A DNA stretch of 64,000 bases, taken from contig BSYO01000004.1 in assembly GCA_033239525.1 (NCBI GenBank), positions 18,762,037 through 18,826,036 of the forward strand. The letters run 5' to 3'. Shown in pieces: positions 32,887-44,112 of the stretch. The notes below the pieces were generated by a model. It was given only the letters and a program-made list of their open reading frames with translations. It was not told where the DNA came from and searched no databases. How positions within the stretch are numbered: position 1 is the first letter of the stretch; every line of letters begins with the position of its first letter. This stretch comes from Nepenthes gracilis (taxonomy: Eukaryota > Streptophyta > Magnoliopsida > Caryophyllales > Nepenthaceae). The translations under genes and the position numbers were made by a program.

Positions 32887-33240
32887 CTAGTCGGCTTCCC
32901 AATTTTTGGTTATGGGAATGTGTTTGATCTCAAAACTTTCAAACGCATGGATCTGGGCTTTTGCATTCGCTAGGTATTTTGCGAACTGAGGGTTTGATAC
33001 CTCAAAGGCTCCTTGGATCAGATTGACCACTAGCTCCGAGTCACTGTACATAACCAGCGACTTTACGGAGCACTCCTTTGCTGGACGAAGTCCTGCAAGA
33101 AGGGCTTCGTACTCTACCATGTTATTGTTTGCAGGGAAAGTCAACGCGATGGAGTACTTGATCTCTGTCCTATCCGGAGTTCTGAGCACGACTCCGGCTT
33201 CACTGTCTATTTGGGTAGATGATCATTCGATATTTAGGAT
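32887..33240 (-). pseudogene. Second (archaeal-type) RNase H of Tat pol, element B
   Basis: Minus-strand frame with a VEYEALLAGLRPAKE box, a YSDSELVVNLIQG box and a KYLANAKAQ stretch. This is the extra RNase H domain acquired by the Tat branch and diagnoses the lineage. A stop follows EAD at the boundary with integrase. Confidence 0.8.
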
Positions 33241-33429
33241 CCACACGGGAATGTTCGGTGCGTCTAAGCTCTTTGGGCTGCTTAGGGCCTCTAGAGCTAG
33301 GATTGCCGCCTCAACTATGAAGTTTGCCAACGCTTGGCCTTTGAGGGCCGGTCGTGATCGAAACTCTATGTCAAACCTATCCAACTCTATGGCCCACTTG
33401 ACCAGCTGCCCAAAGGTCTCCGGCTTCTG

Positions 33430-34893
33430 GAGGATTAACTTTAGGGGTTGATTTGTCAGAACGATAATCCGGTGCGCCTAGAAGTAAGGCCTCAACTTTC
33501 GCGCGGAATAAATGAGGGTTAACGCAATCCTCTCCACATACAGGTATTGAGTCTCCACATCTGTCAATACCCTACTCACGTCGTATACTAATCGCCGCAT
33601 TCCCTCATGCTCTCTAACAAGCACTGAGCTGAGCACCGTGTCCGACATGACCAGGCAGAGGTATAAGTCCTCGCTCGCAGATGGTGAGCTTAGGAGAGGT
33701 GGACAAACAAGATATGCCTTTAGCTCTTGGAATGCTTCCTTGCACTCATTCTTTCGCTGCAATCCGGATGCTTTCGTTCTTCTGAGAGCCTTAAAGAAGG
33801 GCAAGTACTTCTCCGCAGATTTGGCTAGGAACCGCGATAGGGTTGCCAACTGCCCTGTGAGTTTATGAACTTCCTTTACGGTCCATGAAGGGCTCGTATC
33901 AAAGATGGCTCTGATTTTCTCCGGGTTCACTTCTATACCGCACTGGGACACTATAAAACCTAAGAACTTTTCGAAAGTTACCCCGAATGCACACTTGGCA
34001 GGGTTGAGCTTCATCTTGTGAGCTTAAAGCACCTGGAAGGTCTCCTCTAGATCATGAACGTGGTCGTCGGCTATTCTGCTCTTGACGAGCATGTCATCAA
34101 TGTACACTTCCACGTTCCATCCGATCTGAGTCTCAAATATCTTATTCACGAAATGCTGGTAGGTTGCCCCAATGTTCATGAGGCCAAAGGGTATGACCTT
34201 GTAGTAATATGTTCTCTAGTCAGTCATGAAGGAAGTGTGTTTTTCATCATCCGGGTCCTTCCTGATTTGGTTATAGCCTGAGTAGGAATCCATGAAGCTC
34301 AGGAGCTCGTGCCCGGATGTGAAATCCACCAATTGATCGATCCGAGGGAGCGGGAAGCTATCTTTAGGACAGACTTTATACATGTCAGTGAAGTCCATGT
34401 ACATCCGACACTTGCCGTTGCTTTTCTTTACGAGCACATCGTTGGATAGCCAATCCGGATACTAGACCTCCCTTTCGAATTCGACGTTCAGCAGTCTCTT
34501 CACTTCCTCTCTTATAACTAATAACTTCTCGATGGAGTGGTTCCTGTATTTTTGCCCGACGGAGTTGTGACTGAAATCGAGGTCCAACTTGTGGACCATT
34601 ACTCCGATCGGTATCCCGAAAATATCCGCAGGAGCCCACGCGAACACGTTGGAGTTCTTCTGGAGGAAATTAATGAGCCGATCACGGTTGGCTGCAGTGA
34701 GAGAGCTGCCAATGTGCATGGACTTTTTCGGCCAAGCAGGGTCTAGAGGGACCACTTCGGTCGCTTCACCTGACTGGGCTTGTTGTAGCGTGGCTTCATT
34801 GCGGAGATCAAAGTCTCTGTCCATACGATCCGGCACCACTGGGGCGACTTGGGACAGGTAGCACGTCCGTCGCATCACCTGATCACCGAGCAT
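33430..34893 (-). pseudogene. Reverse transcriptase and first RNase H, element B
   Basis: Copies element RNA to DNA and degrades the template. From 34893: the N-terminal part (AWAPADIFGIP, a known RT-entry motif), LVKKSNGKCRMYMDFTD, CPKDSFPLPRIDQLVD and LLSFMDSYSGYNQI at 34437-34216, then [10 protein letters not shown] with the catalytic YxDD near 34090, and the thumb and first RNase H through 33478 (YLYVERIALTLIYSARKLRPYF). Stops at about 34212 (TAG), near 34025 (TAA) and 33478 break an otherwise single frame. The gap between 34462 and 34437 is one stop. Confidence 0.85.
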
Positions 34894-35107
34894 CTCTCCT
34901 ACGCCGTACAGGGTTGAAACTTCACCTTTAGGTGAGGGATCAAAGTAACAGTTTCGAAGGACGTGAGGAATGGTCTACCTAGGATGGCGTTCTAGATAGA
35001 CGACAAATCAAAGATAAGGAACGTTAGCTCTTACGTTGCGGTACGTGGGTAAGTTCTCATCATGATCTCTACCTGGATTTCTCCCTGCACAGGTATAGGT
35101 TTATTAT

Positions 35108-35305
35108 CTAGGCTATACAGAGGCCATCAACCACTTTCATCTGGTTTCGCCTCAATCCAAGCTTAAAGAAAGCGTCAAGATATAACATGTTCTGAGAGCT
35201 TCCATTATCAATAAAGGCTTGTTTTAGCTGGTAATTGACCGTACCGTCTAAAATGAAGGTAGATACAATAAGGGAATCAGAATGGGAGAAGGTTACATGT
35301 GCCAT
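35108..35305 (-). pseudogene. Aspartic protease fragment, element B
   Basis: Minus-strand frame with AFIDNGSSQNML, matching the retropepsin-type active site in its Tat form (usually D-x-G-S-S). The Asp and Gly-Ser are kept. It lies between gag and RT as expected. The linker to gag (35300-35930) is readable only in pieces. Confidence 0.65.
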
Positions 35306-35930
35306 ATCATCATTGCTAAAACTAATGATATCACTCCTATCACCATTCTTGCTTTCTTGCTACTGGAAGCCTACTCAGGCTGCGCCTACCTACTACTCTT
35401 GGCTAGCCCAATTGAGATCATACTGATCACGCTGGTAGTCGTACAGTTCCTCGGAGGCTCACTCGCCTTGCCTTCTGAGGCTACAAGGGCCTACCCTAAA
35501 CCCTTCACGAACCGTCTGAGATGTCCATGGCAGATAATGTCTTCTATCTCCTACTATAAGGTCGGATAGTTCTCCGTAGAATTCCCAAGCAGCAGCAGTA
35601 CTGGCAGTATTTCGTCTTGTCTCCATCGCTCAGGCCCTTCGACGCTTTTAGCCACTTTGAAGAATTTCTCATCTTGGATCTGCATCAGGATATTTGTGCG
35701 GGTATCATTCAGGGTAATTAGGGATGTTGGCCTGTACTCCTTCCTAGATCCCGACGAAGGCTGCAGCTGCTTCAACGTTCCTAGAAGCGGTTGCTATCGC
35801 CGTTCCTTTTCTTCCTAATAGTTGGCTTAGGTCCTTCTGGGGGTAGACCGTGCATTCAGGACACTTTGCCTCATTAGCCTCTTCCGTTAAGATATAAGTT
35901 CGGGTGATAGGCCTTAACTTCCCAGAAGGA

Positions 35931-36590
35931 CTAGGGGTGCTGGTGAGATAAGTGCATGAAAAAGTTCCTTGCTGCCAGTGTTGCAATGAAGGCATTGAGT
36001 TCCAGCTCTTTAGAGAGTTGGGGGATCTGGCACACTTCAATGATAAAGCGGTTGAGGAACCGCTTCAGGATTTCATTCGACCGTTGGTGGAGGCGAACTA
36101 GATGCCATGACTGTTTCTCCTCTCTCCGACTGGAGGTAAACTGGCTCAAGAAGTAGTCTGTGAGCTCGTGGAAGGAGCGGATGTAGTTTGACGGTAGGCT
36201 ATGGAACCAAAGCAGCACGCCCCCTCTAAGGGTGATGGGAAAACTCTGGCACATCACGACCTCACTCGCTACATGGAGAGATAGGTGAGTGCAGAAGTAG
36301 TTGAGGTGGTCTATTAGATCCTTACTCCCATCGTATCCATCCGGCGTTGGCATTTTGAACTTGTGGGTAAGCGATTGGGTCCAGATGTCCATGACGAAGG
36401 GTGACCTCAGCAAGTCAGCGGAAGGCCGTCCGGACTTCTCCTTGAACAGGTGGTTCCAAATCACCTCCACATTTTCCTTTATCGGTGGGTTGGACTTGTT
36501 CCTCCGCACATTGATAATGTCACGGAGCTCCATGTGACCCTGTGGGTTCTGCTGGGTGTGCTGGTCACGACGGCTTCCCGTACGGGGCAA
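35931..36590 (-). CDS. Gag core (Retrotrans_gag-like), element B
   Basis: Clean 219-codon frame. It holds the plant Retrotrans_gag pattern: KMPTPDGYDGSKDLIDHLNY, then LRGGVLLWFHSLP, SFHELTDYFLSQF, LVRLHQRSNEILKRFLNRF and a final Leu-rich helix. It forms the capsid-like shell of the particle. The zinc knuckle normally downstream is not visible in this frame. It is the longest intact piece of the element's sense-strand coding region. Confidence 0.8.
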   Translation of the reverse strand: MPRTGSRRDQHTQQNPQGHMELRDIINVRRNKSNPPIKENVEVIWNHLFKEKSGRPSADLLRSPFVMDIWTQSLTHKFKMPTPDGYDGSKDLIDHLNYFCTHLSLHVASEVVMCQSFPITLRGGVLLWFHSLPSNYIRSFHELTDYFLSQFTSSRREEKQSWHLVRLHQRSNEILKRFLNRFIIEVCQIPQLSKELELNAFIATLAARNFFMHLSHQHP

Positions 36591-36869
36591 CCACGTGCTA
36601 CATGAGCTTGCGGTTGTCTACCTCCTTTCACTGCGGTAGTTGCGGGGGTTACGCCGCTCCGGGATTTCCTCCCACTCATCCCGATTAGGGTGGCTTTCAC
36701 CCGCCGTCTGGGCCCTGCTTCCGAAGGCCGCCTGGGCCTCGGCGTCATTAGGTCGATCTTATCTGTCCCTGGGGGCTCTGGTATGATGCCTTCCTCACAT
36801 GGAGGATGACGCCTGAGACACCGGAGGAACAACCCCCATCCACTGGGTGCCCGTTCAGTTGTAGAGGGC

Positions 36870-37022
36870 CTAAAGCATCGGCCTCATGCCATCCATTTCG
36901 GCGGCCAGCTCATCAACATTAGGCTGCGGCCGCTCGTCGACACAGCCGCCAACCATGGAGTCATCACCGTGAGTGGCTACATCTCTTGCTGCCGCACTGA
37001 CTTGCGCCCTAGTGTTGACCAT
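36870..37022 (-). pseudogene. Gag N terminus, element B
   Basis: Short frame opening MVNTRAQVSAAARD from the first ATG after the PBS and ending at a stop at 36870. The frame between it and the gag core (36600-36870) is Arg/Pro-rich and shifted. It is the probable start of the gag-pol polyprotein. Confidence 0.5.
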
Positions 37023-37075
37023 CTTGGTGTAAGGGAGTGAGTGTCGAGGGGAGATGCTAGACTTTTTGTCGCGTT

Positions 37076-37092
37076 CCCATAGACGGCGCCAA
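37076..37092 (-). other. Primer binding site, element B
   Basis: On the minus strand TTGGCGCCGTCTATGGG directly abuts the LTR end CAACA. The TTGGCGCC form is usual for Tat elements. Confidence 0.75.
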
Positions 37093-37992
37093 TGTTGCGT
37101 TTCGGGTCCCTGATTGTAATACAGATTAAGGAGCCTTCTGATTCCTCGTTGTCTGGGTAGGATCACGAGCGGGTTTGGTCTCCGTCACTGTTAACTTAGA
37201 ACCTACACAATACAAACTATAAACAAGAGGTCAGAGGTTGGCGGAATTTCTCCCACCAAAAATACTCTGATGCTTAAGTTAGTGACTTTTCGTAATAAAT
37301 GGAAGGGGCGCACACTCAGAGGTGCGTGGAAATATGTTGAGTGTGCGGTGGGAGTGTGTGGATGCAAGAGTATGGAACTCGATGAACGTTTTATGGGAAA
37401 CCTGGCTCCTTGAATGCACTGTAAAGGGTCACTTACTTTTGTAGCCTAAGAAGGGCTGTGGAAGATTGTTTAGGACGTGAATATGAGAGCAAGAGCGCAG
37501 GAAGCGCACGTCTCAATGTCCAGAATCCAATTGGTCGTCCAAAATTAGATCCCCCTTCCTGTAGAAGGAGGGGGGATTTAGAGGCTCCATAGCATGGAGT
37601 TGTCGACTCGAGAATCCTTCTTGCAGGGATTCACCGGCCGTTAATCACTAGCGGCAGCCGGTGGTGTTAGTTGTTGCCTTATGGCAGTGGGAAGACCGTC
37701 GTTCATCGCTGGCCACATTTGATTTGCTTTTCGCGTGAGGATTGGCTGGCCAATTGTAGGAAGCGGCGTGAGCCGCGGCTGGCAGAGTTGACTTTTATTT
37801 TATTAGCTTGCCTCTTCTATCCTACCCCTGCTGTCTGTAGCCGCATTAATGAGTTATAGGAGGTACTGGTTATTGCGGGCATTGAGCTACCATGCAGGCT
37901 ATTTCAAGTTTTGGGCAGCACTGACTGTTTAGGCCGCTGCTACCTGAGTTGGGCCTCGCGATTCTTGGGCCACACCGATACTGGACCCAACA
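37093..37992 (-). repeat. 5' LTR of Tat element B, 900 bp
   Basis: On the plus strand it starts TGTTGCGTTTCGGGTCC and ends GGACCCAACA, with TGTTG/CAACA inverted ends. It is homologous along its length to element A's LTR, including the GAGGTCAGAG, TTTCTCCCACC and TTCGTAATAAA blocks. ATTTT follows. A weak TATA-like CTCTAAATC lies on the minus strand at about 37577. Confidence 0.85.
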
Positions 37993-39109
37993 ATTTTTAT
38001 CTTCAATTGCAATGTTTTACTTTATTTGTTAATATATTTATTTTCTGCACTCTTCCTCTTTTTATTCGGCTGAGCAGTATTATTTTTGATTTTTTTTAGG
38101 AGATATGATCTCCTGAATGTTTGATTTTTTTAGGAGATATTTTTTCGATTTCGAAGATGTAAATATTAGACCAGGATGGTTTTAAAATTTTCAACGATGA
38201 TACAAAAGTTGTGACTACATAATCTATTCTGAAAATAATGTTTGGGAGGGTGGTGATGAGAGAGAGAGGGAGTAGCTTAGATGGTCTATTCCCTTTTTTT
38301 TTTTTTTCTGAATTTTAAGAAAAGTCAGATTAAGAGTAATAGATGCCAAAAAAACATATGGTTTTTCTCTCTAAAGATGCTAAAGTGACAATGACAGAGA
38401 GCAAGGAAAAAGGTTGCCAGTTAGTGTGAATTATTATTGTGAGGGCATTATCTATAATTTTATTTTTTAAATGCTGTTTCTATTTTTCAATCCGTTGTCT
38501 CTGGTTTCACAGCGAATTGTTGCTGTGCCAAGGAGACATAATTGCTTCTGAAATACTGACGGCTTCAGTTCACCAACATTTGAAGCAGTGTTACTTGAAA
38601 TCACCAGTCCCATGGCAATATGCAATCTGGACAGGAGGATCCGAAACATGGATTGCACAATTCGAACACGGATCCTTTGTGATCAAGATTGGTGAATCTA
38701 GCATTCCAACAACAAAACAAGAGGTCACCAATGGATGATGGAGCTAATATTCACAATAGAAAATGGAATTGATTCTCCAGCAGCCAAATTTGTTTTCCAG
38801 CATCATTTTAATTTCTTCTGAAGGGAATAAGGCCACCTACTATCCTCTGTTGTCTTTTGGTTTTCCAACCTGTTCTCAAGACTGGGTGATTAGTTTTAAG
38901 GAGTTGTTTATTGCTATGGAATGTCTATAATGTGGATTATCAAATTTGATGATGATATTGTTTGGTATATTATGTATTGATATATTCCGTGATTAAGTCT
39001 AGTTAGTCATTGACATATTATCTAATATCATGAAGATTTTGTGTTAGATTCATACTCGATATTCATAAAAATGTAACTCTCAATATTCACGCCAACCTAG
39101 TACCCGATC
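37993..39109. other. Host flank right of Tat B, with a possible orphan 3' exon
   Basis: At 38510 a TTTCACAG acceptor-like site precedes an open frame ending at TGA 38738 (GDIIASEILTAS ... WTGGSETWIAQFEHG ... EVTNG), about 75 codons. Base composition is less AT-rich than the flanks and the residue mix is protein-like, but I recognise no family. It could be the last exon of a gene separated from its upstream part by element B, or chance. The rest is AT-rich without genes. Confidence 0.3.
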
Positions 39110-39259
39110 CGCACATGAGTGCATTTTTCTAATATATCTACATTCAAGGTGCACTCGAGTCACACACGAGCTCCATTTCTAGAATACCTATGTTCAAGAT
39201 GCATCTGAGGTGCATACAAGTGCACTTTTCAAATTACATGCGCTTGATGAGTGTCTGAT
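39110..39259. repeat. Exact-period 50-bp tandem repeat, three units
   Basis: Units are at 39110-39159, 39160-39209 and 39210-39259. They share a CA(C/T)-A(T/C)GAG start, a TTTTC/TTTCT middle and an ATTCAAG or GTTCAAG box in two units. It resembles the GCGCC/GAGGTGC segments of Tekay-type LTRs nearby (about 42300), so it may be an LTR scrap at the element's truncated 5' end. Confidence 0.55.
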
Positions 39260-39348
39260 CTGTAAGGATCGAGTTTTAAAATTATATTAATTATGATGAT
39301 TAAGCTAATATTGACAGATTAAATTTACAAGTGATGTTGTGCTGAGTT

Positions 39349-40137
39349 TGCACCGATTTTGAAGGCTCATTATAGAATGGTCCTATCTTAATTAAAAGAG
39401 TTGAAGTAATAATTGCAAGATTTGTTAGAAAATAATTTTATTTGGCTGAGTATTTCATCGTGGGGTGCTCTTGTGCATTTTGTGAAGAAGAATGACGGAT
39501 CAATGAGATTATGTATAGATTATCGGGAGTTGAATAAGAACATAATCAAGAATAAGTATTGCCTCCTGATGATAGATGATTTGTTTGATCAGTTGTAAGA
39601 GCTCAATTTTTTTCTGAAATTAATCTGCATTCAGGGTATCATTAGTTGAGGATCAAGCATAAGGATATGCTTAAGATGGCCTTTAGGATAAAGTACGACC
39701 ATTGTGAATCTTTAGTGATTCCTTTTGGGTTAATGAATGCGTTGATATCTTTTATAAACCTTATGAATCAGGTTTTTCAACTATATTTAGATCAGTTTGT
39801 AGTGATCTTTATAGATGTTGTTCTGATTAATTCAAAAAGCTTTGCAGAGTATAAGACCCATTTGAGGACTACACTGCGGATTTTGAGAAAAATGCAACTA
39901 TTTGTCAAATTAAAAAAATACGAATTTTGGTTAGAGAAAGTATCATTCTTATGGCATATTTCTTATATATATGGCATGTCTGTGGATCCAAAAATGGTTA
40001 AAATTGTGGCCAATTGGGATAAACTAACTAATATCATGGGGGTGCATAGTTTCTTAGATTTGACCGGATATTATATTCAATTCATTAACAATTTCTCAAG
40101 GATTGCAGTGCCACTGATGTGTTTAGCACAAAAATGA
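39349..40137 (+). pseudogene. Chromovirus reverse transcriptase
   Basis: Blocks in family order: [10 protein letters not shown] (39413 on), [28 protein letters not shown], then after a frame break LRIKHKDMLKMAFRIKYDH, IPFGLMNALISF, LDQFVVIFIDVVLI (catalytic F-x-D-D decayed to FIDV), KKYEFWLEKVSFLWH and a thumb region ending IAVPLMCLAQK. The changed second catalytic Asp alone would inactivate it. Confidence 0.85.
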
Positions 40138-42145
40138 ACAGTTTTTATTTGGTATGAGAATTCTGAGAAGAGTTTTCAGGAACTAAAGAATAGATTAATC
40201 TCAACTCCGATTTTATCAATCCCTAAAGGATTGAAGGATTTATAGTTTACTATGATACTTTCAAAAATGGATTGGATTATGTGTTCATGAAGCATGGCCG
40301 GGTGGTTGTCTATGGGACAAAGTAGTTGAAAGTCCATGAGTAAAATTACCTGACCCGTGATTTGGAGCTGGCAGCCGTGATTTTTACGCTAAAGATTTGA
40401 AGGCATTATCTGTATGAAGAGAAGTTTATAGTATTTTTTAATCATAAGAGTTTGATGTATTTGTTTTCATAGTAGGAGTTAAACATGCGGCAACGTAGGT
40501 CAATAGACTTGTGGAAAGATTATGATTGTAAAATTCAGTATTAACCAGGAAAGACAAATGTAGTTGTCGATACTTTGAGTTAGAAGTTTTTCGGTTTGTA
40601 GCTTATTTGATAATTAAGAAATAGGAGATGTCGGATAGAATCAAAAGTTACACAATTTGTTTACACTCTCTAGGATCAAGGATGATATTGTCATATCTCC
40701 AAGTGCAACTAGTAATTTTATAAAAGATTAAGGAGACTCAAATGAGTGACCCGTATTCAATAAAAATTATCAAAAACTTGGGTAATGAGTCGTGGGTGGA
40801 TTTTATGATGCGAGCAAATGGTATTCTTTACTTTTAGAAAAGGATTTGTGTGCCAAATATTGAGAAAATAAAGGAGAAAATCTTTGAATGAAGTTCATAG
40901 ATCAAAGTATACAATTCATTTCGGAGTGAATAAGATATATCAGGATATGAAAAAGAATTTTCGATGGCGGAATATGAGATGAGAAATAGCGACATTTGTG
41001 GTAAGGTGCATTGTGTGTCAATAAGTTAAAGTTGAGCATAAAAAGCCTTCAAGAGTTTTGTACCCTCTATCGATTCCTAGTTGAAAATGGGAGTGTATCA
41101 CTAGGGATTTTATTTCGGGTTTGTCTAGGGCAGTGATAAATCTGGATGCAATTAGGGGGATTGTGGACAAGTTAATAAAGTCAGCTCACTTCTTGCTAGT
41201 CAAGATGATGTATTGAAGGAATAAGTTGGCGTGTCTCTTTATTAACGAAATTGTAAGGCTACATCGTATTCTAACATCGATAGTCTCCGATCATAACCTG
41301 AGATTTGTGTTAAAGTTTTGAAAAAGCTTATATAAGGAATTAGGTACCAAGTTAAAATTTAGTATAGTTTTCATTCGCAAATAGACGGTTAATCAGATAA
41401 GACCATCCAAATTTTGGAAGATATATTGAGGGTATCAATTTTAGATATAAAAGAGAATTAGGATAATTATTTACCGCTAGCTGAGTTTATCTACAATAAC
41501 AACTATTAGTCAAATATCGAGATGGCCCCTCTCAAGACTTTATACGAATTGAGATGTAGGTCCCCTATTAATTAGAAAGAGATTGATAATCATAGACTTT
41601 TGAGCCCCAATATTATTCATGATACTTTTGATAATGTCAAGATTATTCAAGATTGGTTAATTGTTGTACAAAATCTCCAGTGGAGTTATACTAATAGAAA
41701 GAGGTTCGATTTGATGTTCAATGTGGGTGATCATATATTTTTAAAAGTATCTCCTAGGAAAAATTTTAAAATTTAGGGTGAAATAAAAATTAAAGTTGGG
41801 ATTCAATAGACCATTTAAGATTTTGTAACGAGTCAGAGAGGTGGCCTATAGATTAGCTCTACCTCTGAATTTAGCGGATTATTATAATGTGTTTCATGTT
41901 TATATGTTGAGAAAGTATATGTATGATAATTTAATGTGATTGAGTATGAACCGTTACAAATTGATGAGAATTTGACTTATATTAAGGTTTCAGTTCACAT
42001 TTTAGATAAAAAAGATCAGATGTTGAGAAATAAGACAACTCCGTAGGTCAAAGTGGTATGGAGAAATCATTTAGTTGAGTAAGCAACTTGGGAACGTGAG
42101 GATGAAATCCAGGAGAAATACCTCTATCTGTTTGAGATTTAAAGT
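40138..42145 (+). pseudogene. Chromovirus RNase H, integrase and chromodomain remnants
   Basis: No long frame remains, but short strings in the expected order persist: an RNase H-like stretch at about 40140-40610, integrase scraps at 40700-41700, and near 42040-42140 VVWRNHLVE-ATWEREDEI-EKYLYLF, the classic C-terminal end of Tekay/Del chromodomain polyproteins. Identification rests on order and on this last motif. Confidence 0.65.
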
Positions 42146-42175
42146 TTGTAAATTTCAAGGAAGAAAATTTAATAA

Positions 42176-42187
42176 CGAGGGGAGAAT
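42176..42187 (+). other. Polypurine tract of the chromovirus
   Basis: CGAGGGGAGAAT directly precedes the LTR start TGTAATACCCG. It primes plus-strand DNA synthesis. Confidence 0.7.
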
Positions 42188-44112
42188 TGTAATACCCGAT
42201 TTTGTTTGATTTAACTTAATATTATATTTTATTTTAGAGTATTTTGGATATATTAAAATAATTATATATTGTAAAAATTTTAAGGATTTCAGATCAGCAC
42301 ACTAGCATTTGAGGTGCGTCTAAGTAGAGTTCGAGTGCCATTTGGGTTATATAAGGCGAGGCAGTGCACTGTTTATCATTTCGCACAGGAGAAGGAAGAG
42401 ATGAGACAAAGAAGGAGAAAGAGGAGAGAGGATGAAAAGAATGGATAGACTAGAGTATCGTTTTGTTAAATTTGTTTAGTAGGAAGTTAAGGTAAGTATC
42501 CTTATACCCTATATTTGGTCTGTTTCATATCTGATAAGTTTTGTTTATATTTTAGATGTTCAATATTCATATATACTATTTTTATTTATCCTATTTGTTT
42601 TCTTCATGTATGTATATTATTTTTACTGATTATTTAGGGATTTTATTAAAAATTTATAAATATTTAAAGGTTTTGTATATTTTATAAAAAAATGGATAAA
42701 TATTTAAGACAGTAAATTTATTTATTAGTATATTTGTATAAAAATAGTCACTAAAACTTGCATGAGCCATGCATTGGTATACATGTATTGTTGCCTAGGG
42801 CTTGGGATCTCTACCTCTATAATATGTGATATGATTTGATTTAATATATGATATGTGACCCTCTCTCGACGAAAAAAGCTTTGTTTCCTGATGGGAAAAG
42901 ATTTGTAACTCCCTTTCTCGCCGACAGGGAAAACTTTGTGCTATAGATGACCATCCCTATTTGTGTTTTAATGAGAACTATCATAGGGTAATTAATTAAA
43001 TCAATATATTTAGACATCCTAATATATTAAACAAATTTAGAATTATACCCAATGCAATATGTGACAAAATATAGTGTCCATATTCCTTATCTATAGAAAA
43101 GTATATATAGATGGCCCTATCGATGGGTTTAAATAGTAGTTGATATGGTTCATGGTTACTGAGAGTATGTATGATTCTTTCTCAAGTTAGTCCTTTAGTC
43201 TTTGATTCTCCAATTTGTGTATAATTTGGTTTTTGATATATTTTTAGCATTGATTTGTATTGAGCTTCATTTAAGATTCGTAGGTTTGCTTACAGTTAGG
43301 ATTCGGTCGGCCTTGTATATTTGAATATATAATTTCATTTTGGAACATATTTTGTTTTTATGTGACTTTGATCCGGACTTTGTTTCATTCGTATGTAATC
43401 TCGATTCGGATTATACTTTGTTTGGGTTATGTTATGACTTCAATTACATGATTTTGTTTCGAATCACATTTGGTTCAAAGTACGTCCTTATGAGATTATA
43501 TATCGATTTGGATTATATTTTGAGTATGAGATAACCTTTGGCCTTTCTTTTGCAAGCGTTTGAATTTGTGGTTTTTACGCGTTTCAAACATGCTTATTAT
43601 AAATCTTCCTGATTTGAGACGCATATGTGTTATCTTTTGTATATATTGATACTTATTGAGTTTTAAACTTATATTTTTATTTCTTATCCCTTTAGATTAG
43701 TCAGTTTTGATATATTGTAGGAGTTAGGATGTGATTTGACTGCAACTTTATCTATTTTGGTAAGTATAGTTTTATTTTTGGACTAGATTTGTATCTGAGT
43801 TAATTTGGATATTTGAAATCTGCCGGTTTTAGGCCTTTGATTTGTATAGGATTCGTTGGATTGTCTTTATTGAATTATTTTGTTGTTGGTTATCCCTTTC
43901 CTGTAACATTGTATAGCAGTTATTATTTTTTTATCCAAATAGTTATCCGATAAGATCCTCTATATTTAGTAAAATTTTATTGTTGTCGTATTGGGATTAT
44001 GTGATTCGTTTGTTTGTTACGCTTCGGTTGAGATTAGTTATATTATTTTAAAATTTTAATTTTTTTTATAAATTATAATTATTTAGACCTATTTTGATCT
44101 AAATTTGTGACA
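42188..44112 (+). repeat. Chromovirus 3' LTR, about 1925 bp
   Basis: It starts TGTAATACCCGATTTTG after the PPT and ends TTTGTGACA. It contains TTATATAAGG (about 42347), a purine-rich leader, AAGGTAAGTATCC (about 42489) with a strong splice-donor look, and a degenerate array at about 43200-43520 of roughly 45-bp units around GATTCGGATTATA. An inverted relative is at 53617-55564. Confidence 0.7.

Larger units (their letters stand above)
26325..37992 (-). mobile_element. Tat-lineage Ty3/gypsy element B, nearly complete but decayed
   Basis: Minus-strand order: 5' LTR (37992-37093), PBS, gag, protease, RT, RNase H, second (archaeal-type) RNase H, integrase, tandem-repeat spacer, antisense cassettes, and a 50-bp stump of 3' LTR. 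The second RNase H of the EYEALLAGL type and the DFTD...CPKDSFPLPRIDQLVD form of RT are hallmarks of the Tat branch. Frames are broken by many nonsense changes and some indels, so the copy is not autonomous. The 3' LTR and the adjacent spacer are deleted, which removes the terminal duplication needed to define a TSD; ATTTT follows the 5' LTR. Confidence 0.9.
39349..44112 (+). mobile_element. Tekay/Del-type chromovirus, 5'-truncated, with 3' LTR
   Basis: Plus-strand Ty3/gypsy relic running RT, RNase H, integrase, chromodomain-like end, PPT and 3' LTR. Coding homology starts inside the RT N terminus (APILKAHYRM), so gag, protease and the 5' LTR are missing. The element is old: dozens of stops and indels and an AT-rich drift. 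Confidence 0.85.

Noticed and set aside
39349..40137. Endogenous pararetrovirus reverse transcriptase
   Set aside because: The RT block order, the RT-to-chromodomain layout and the flanking PPT plus LTR identify a Ty3/gypsy chromovirus. No movement-protein or coat-protein motif is seen.
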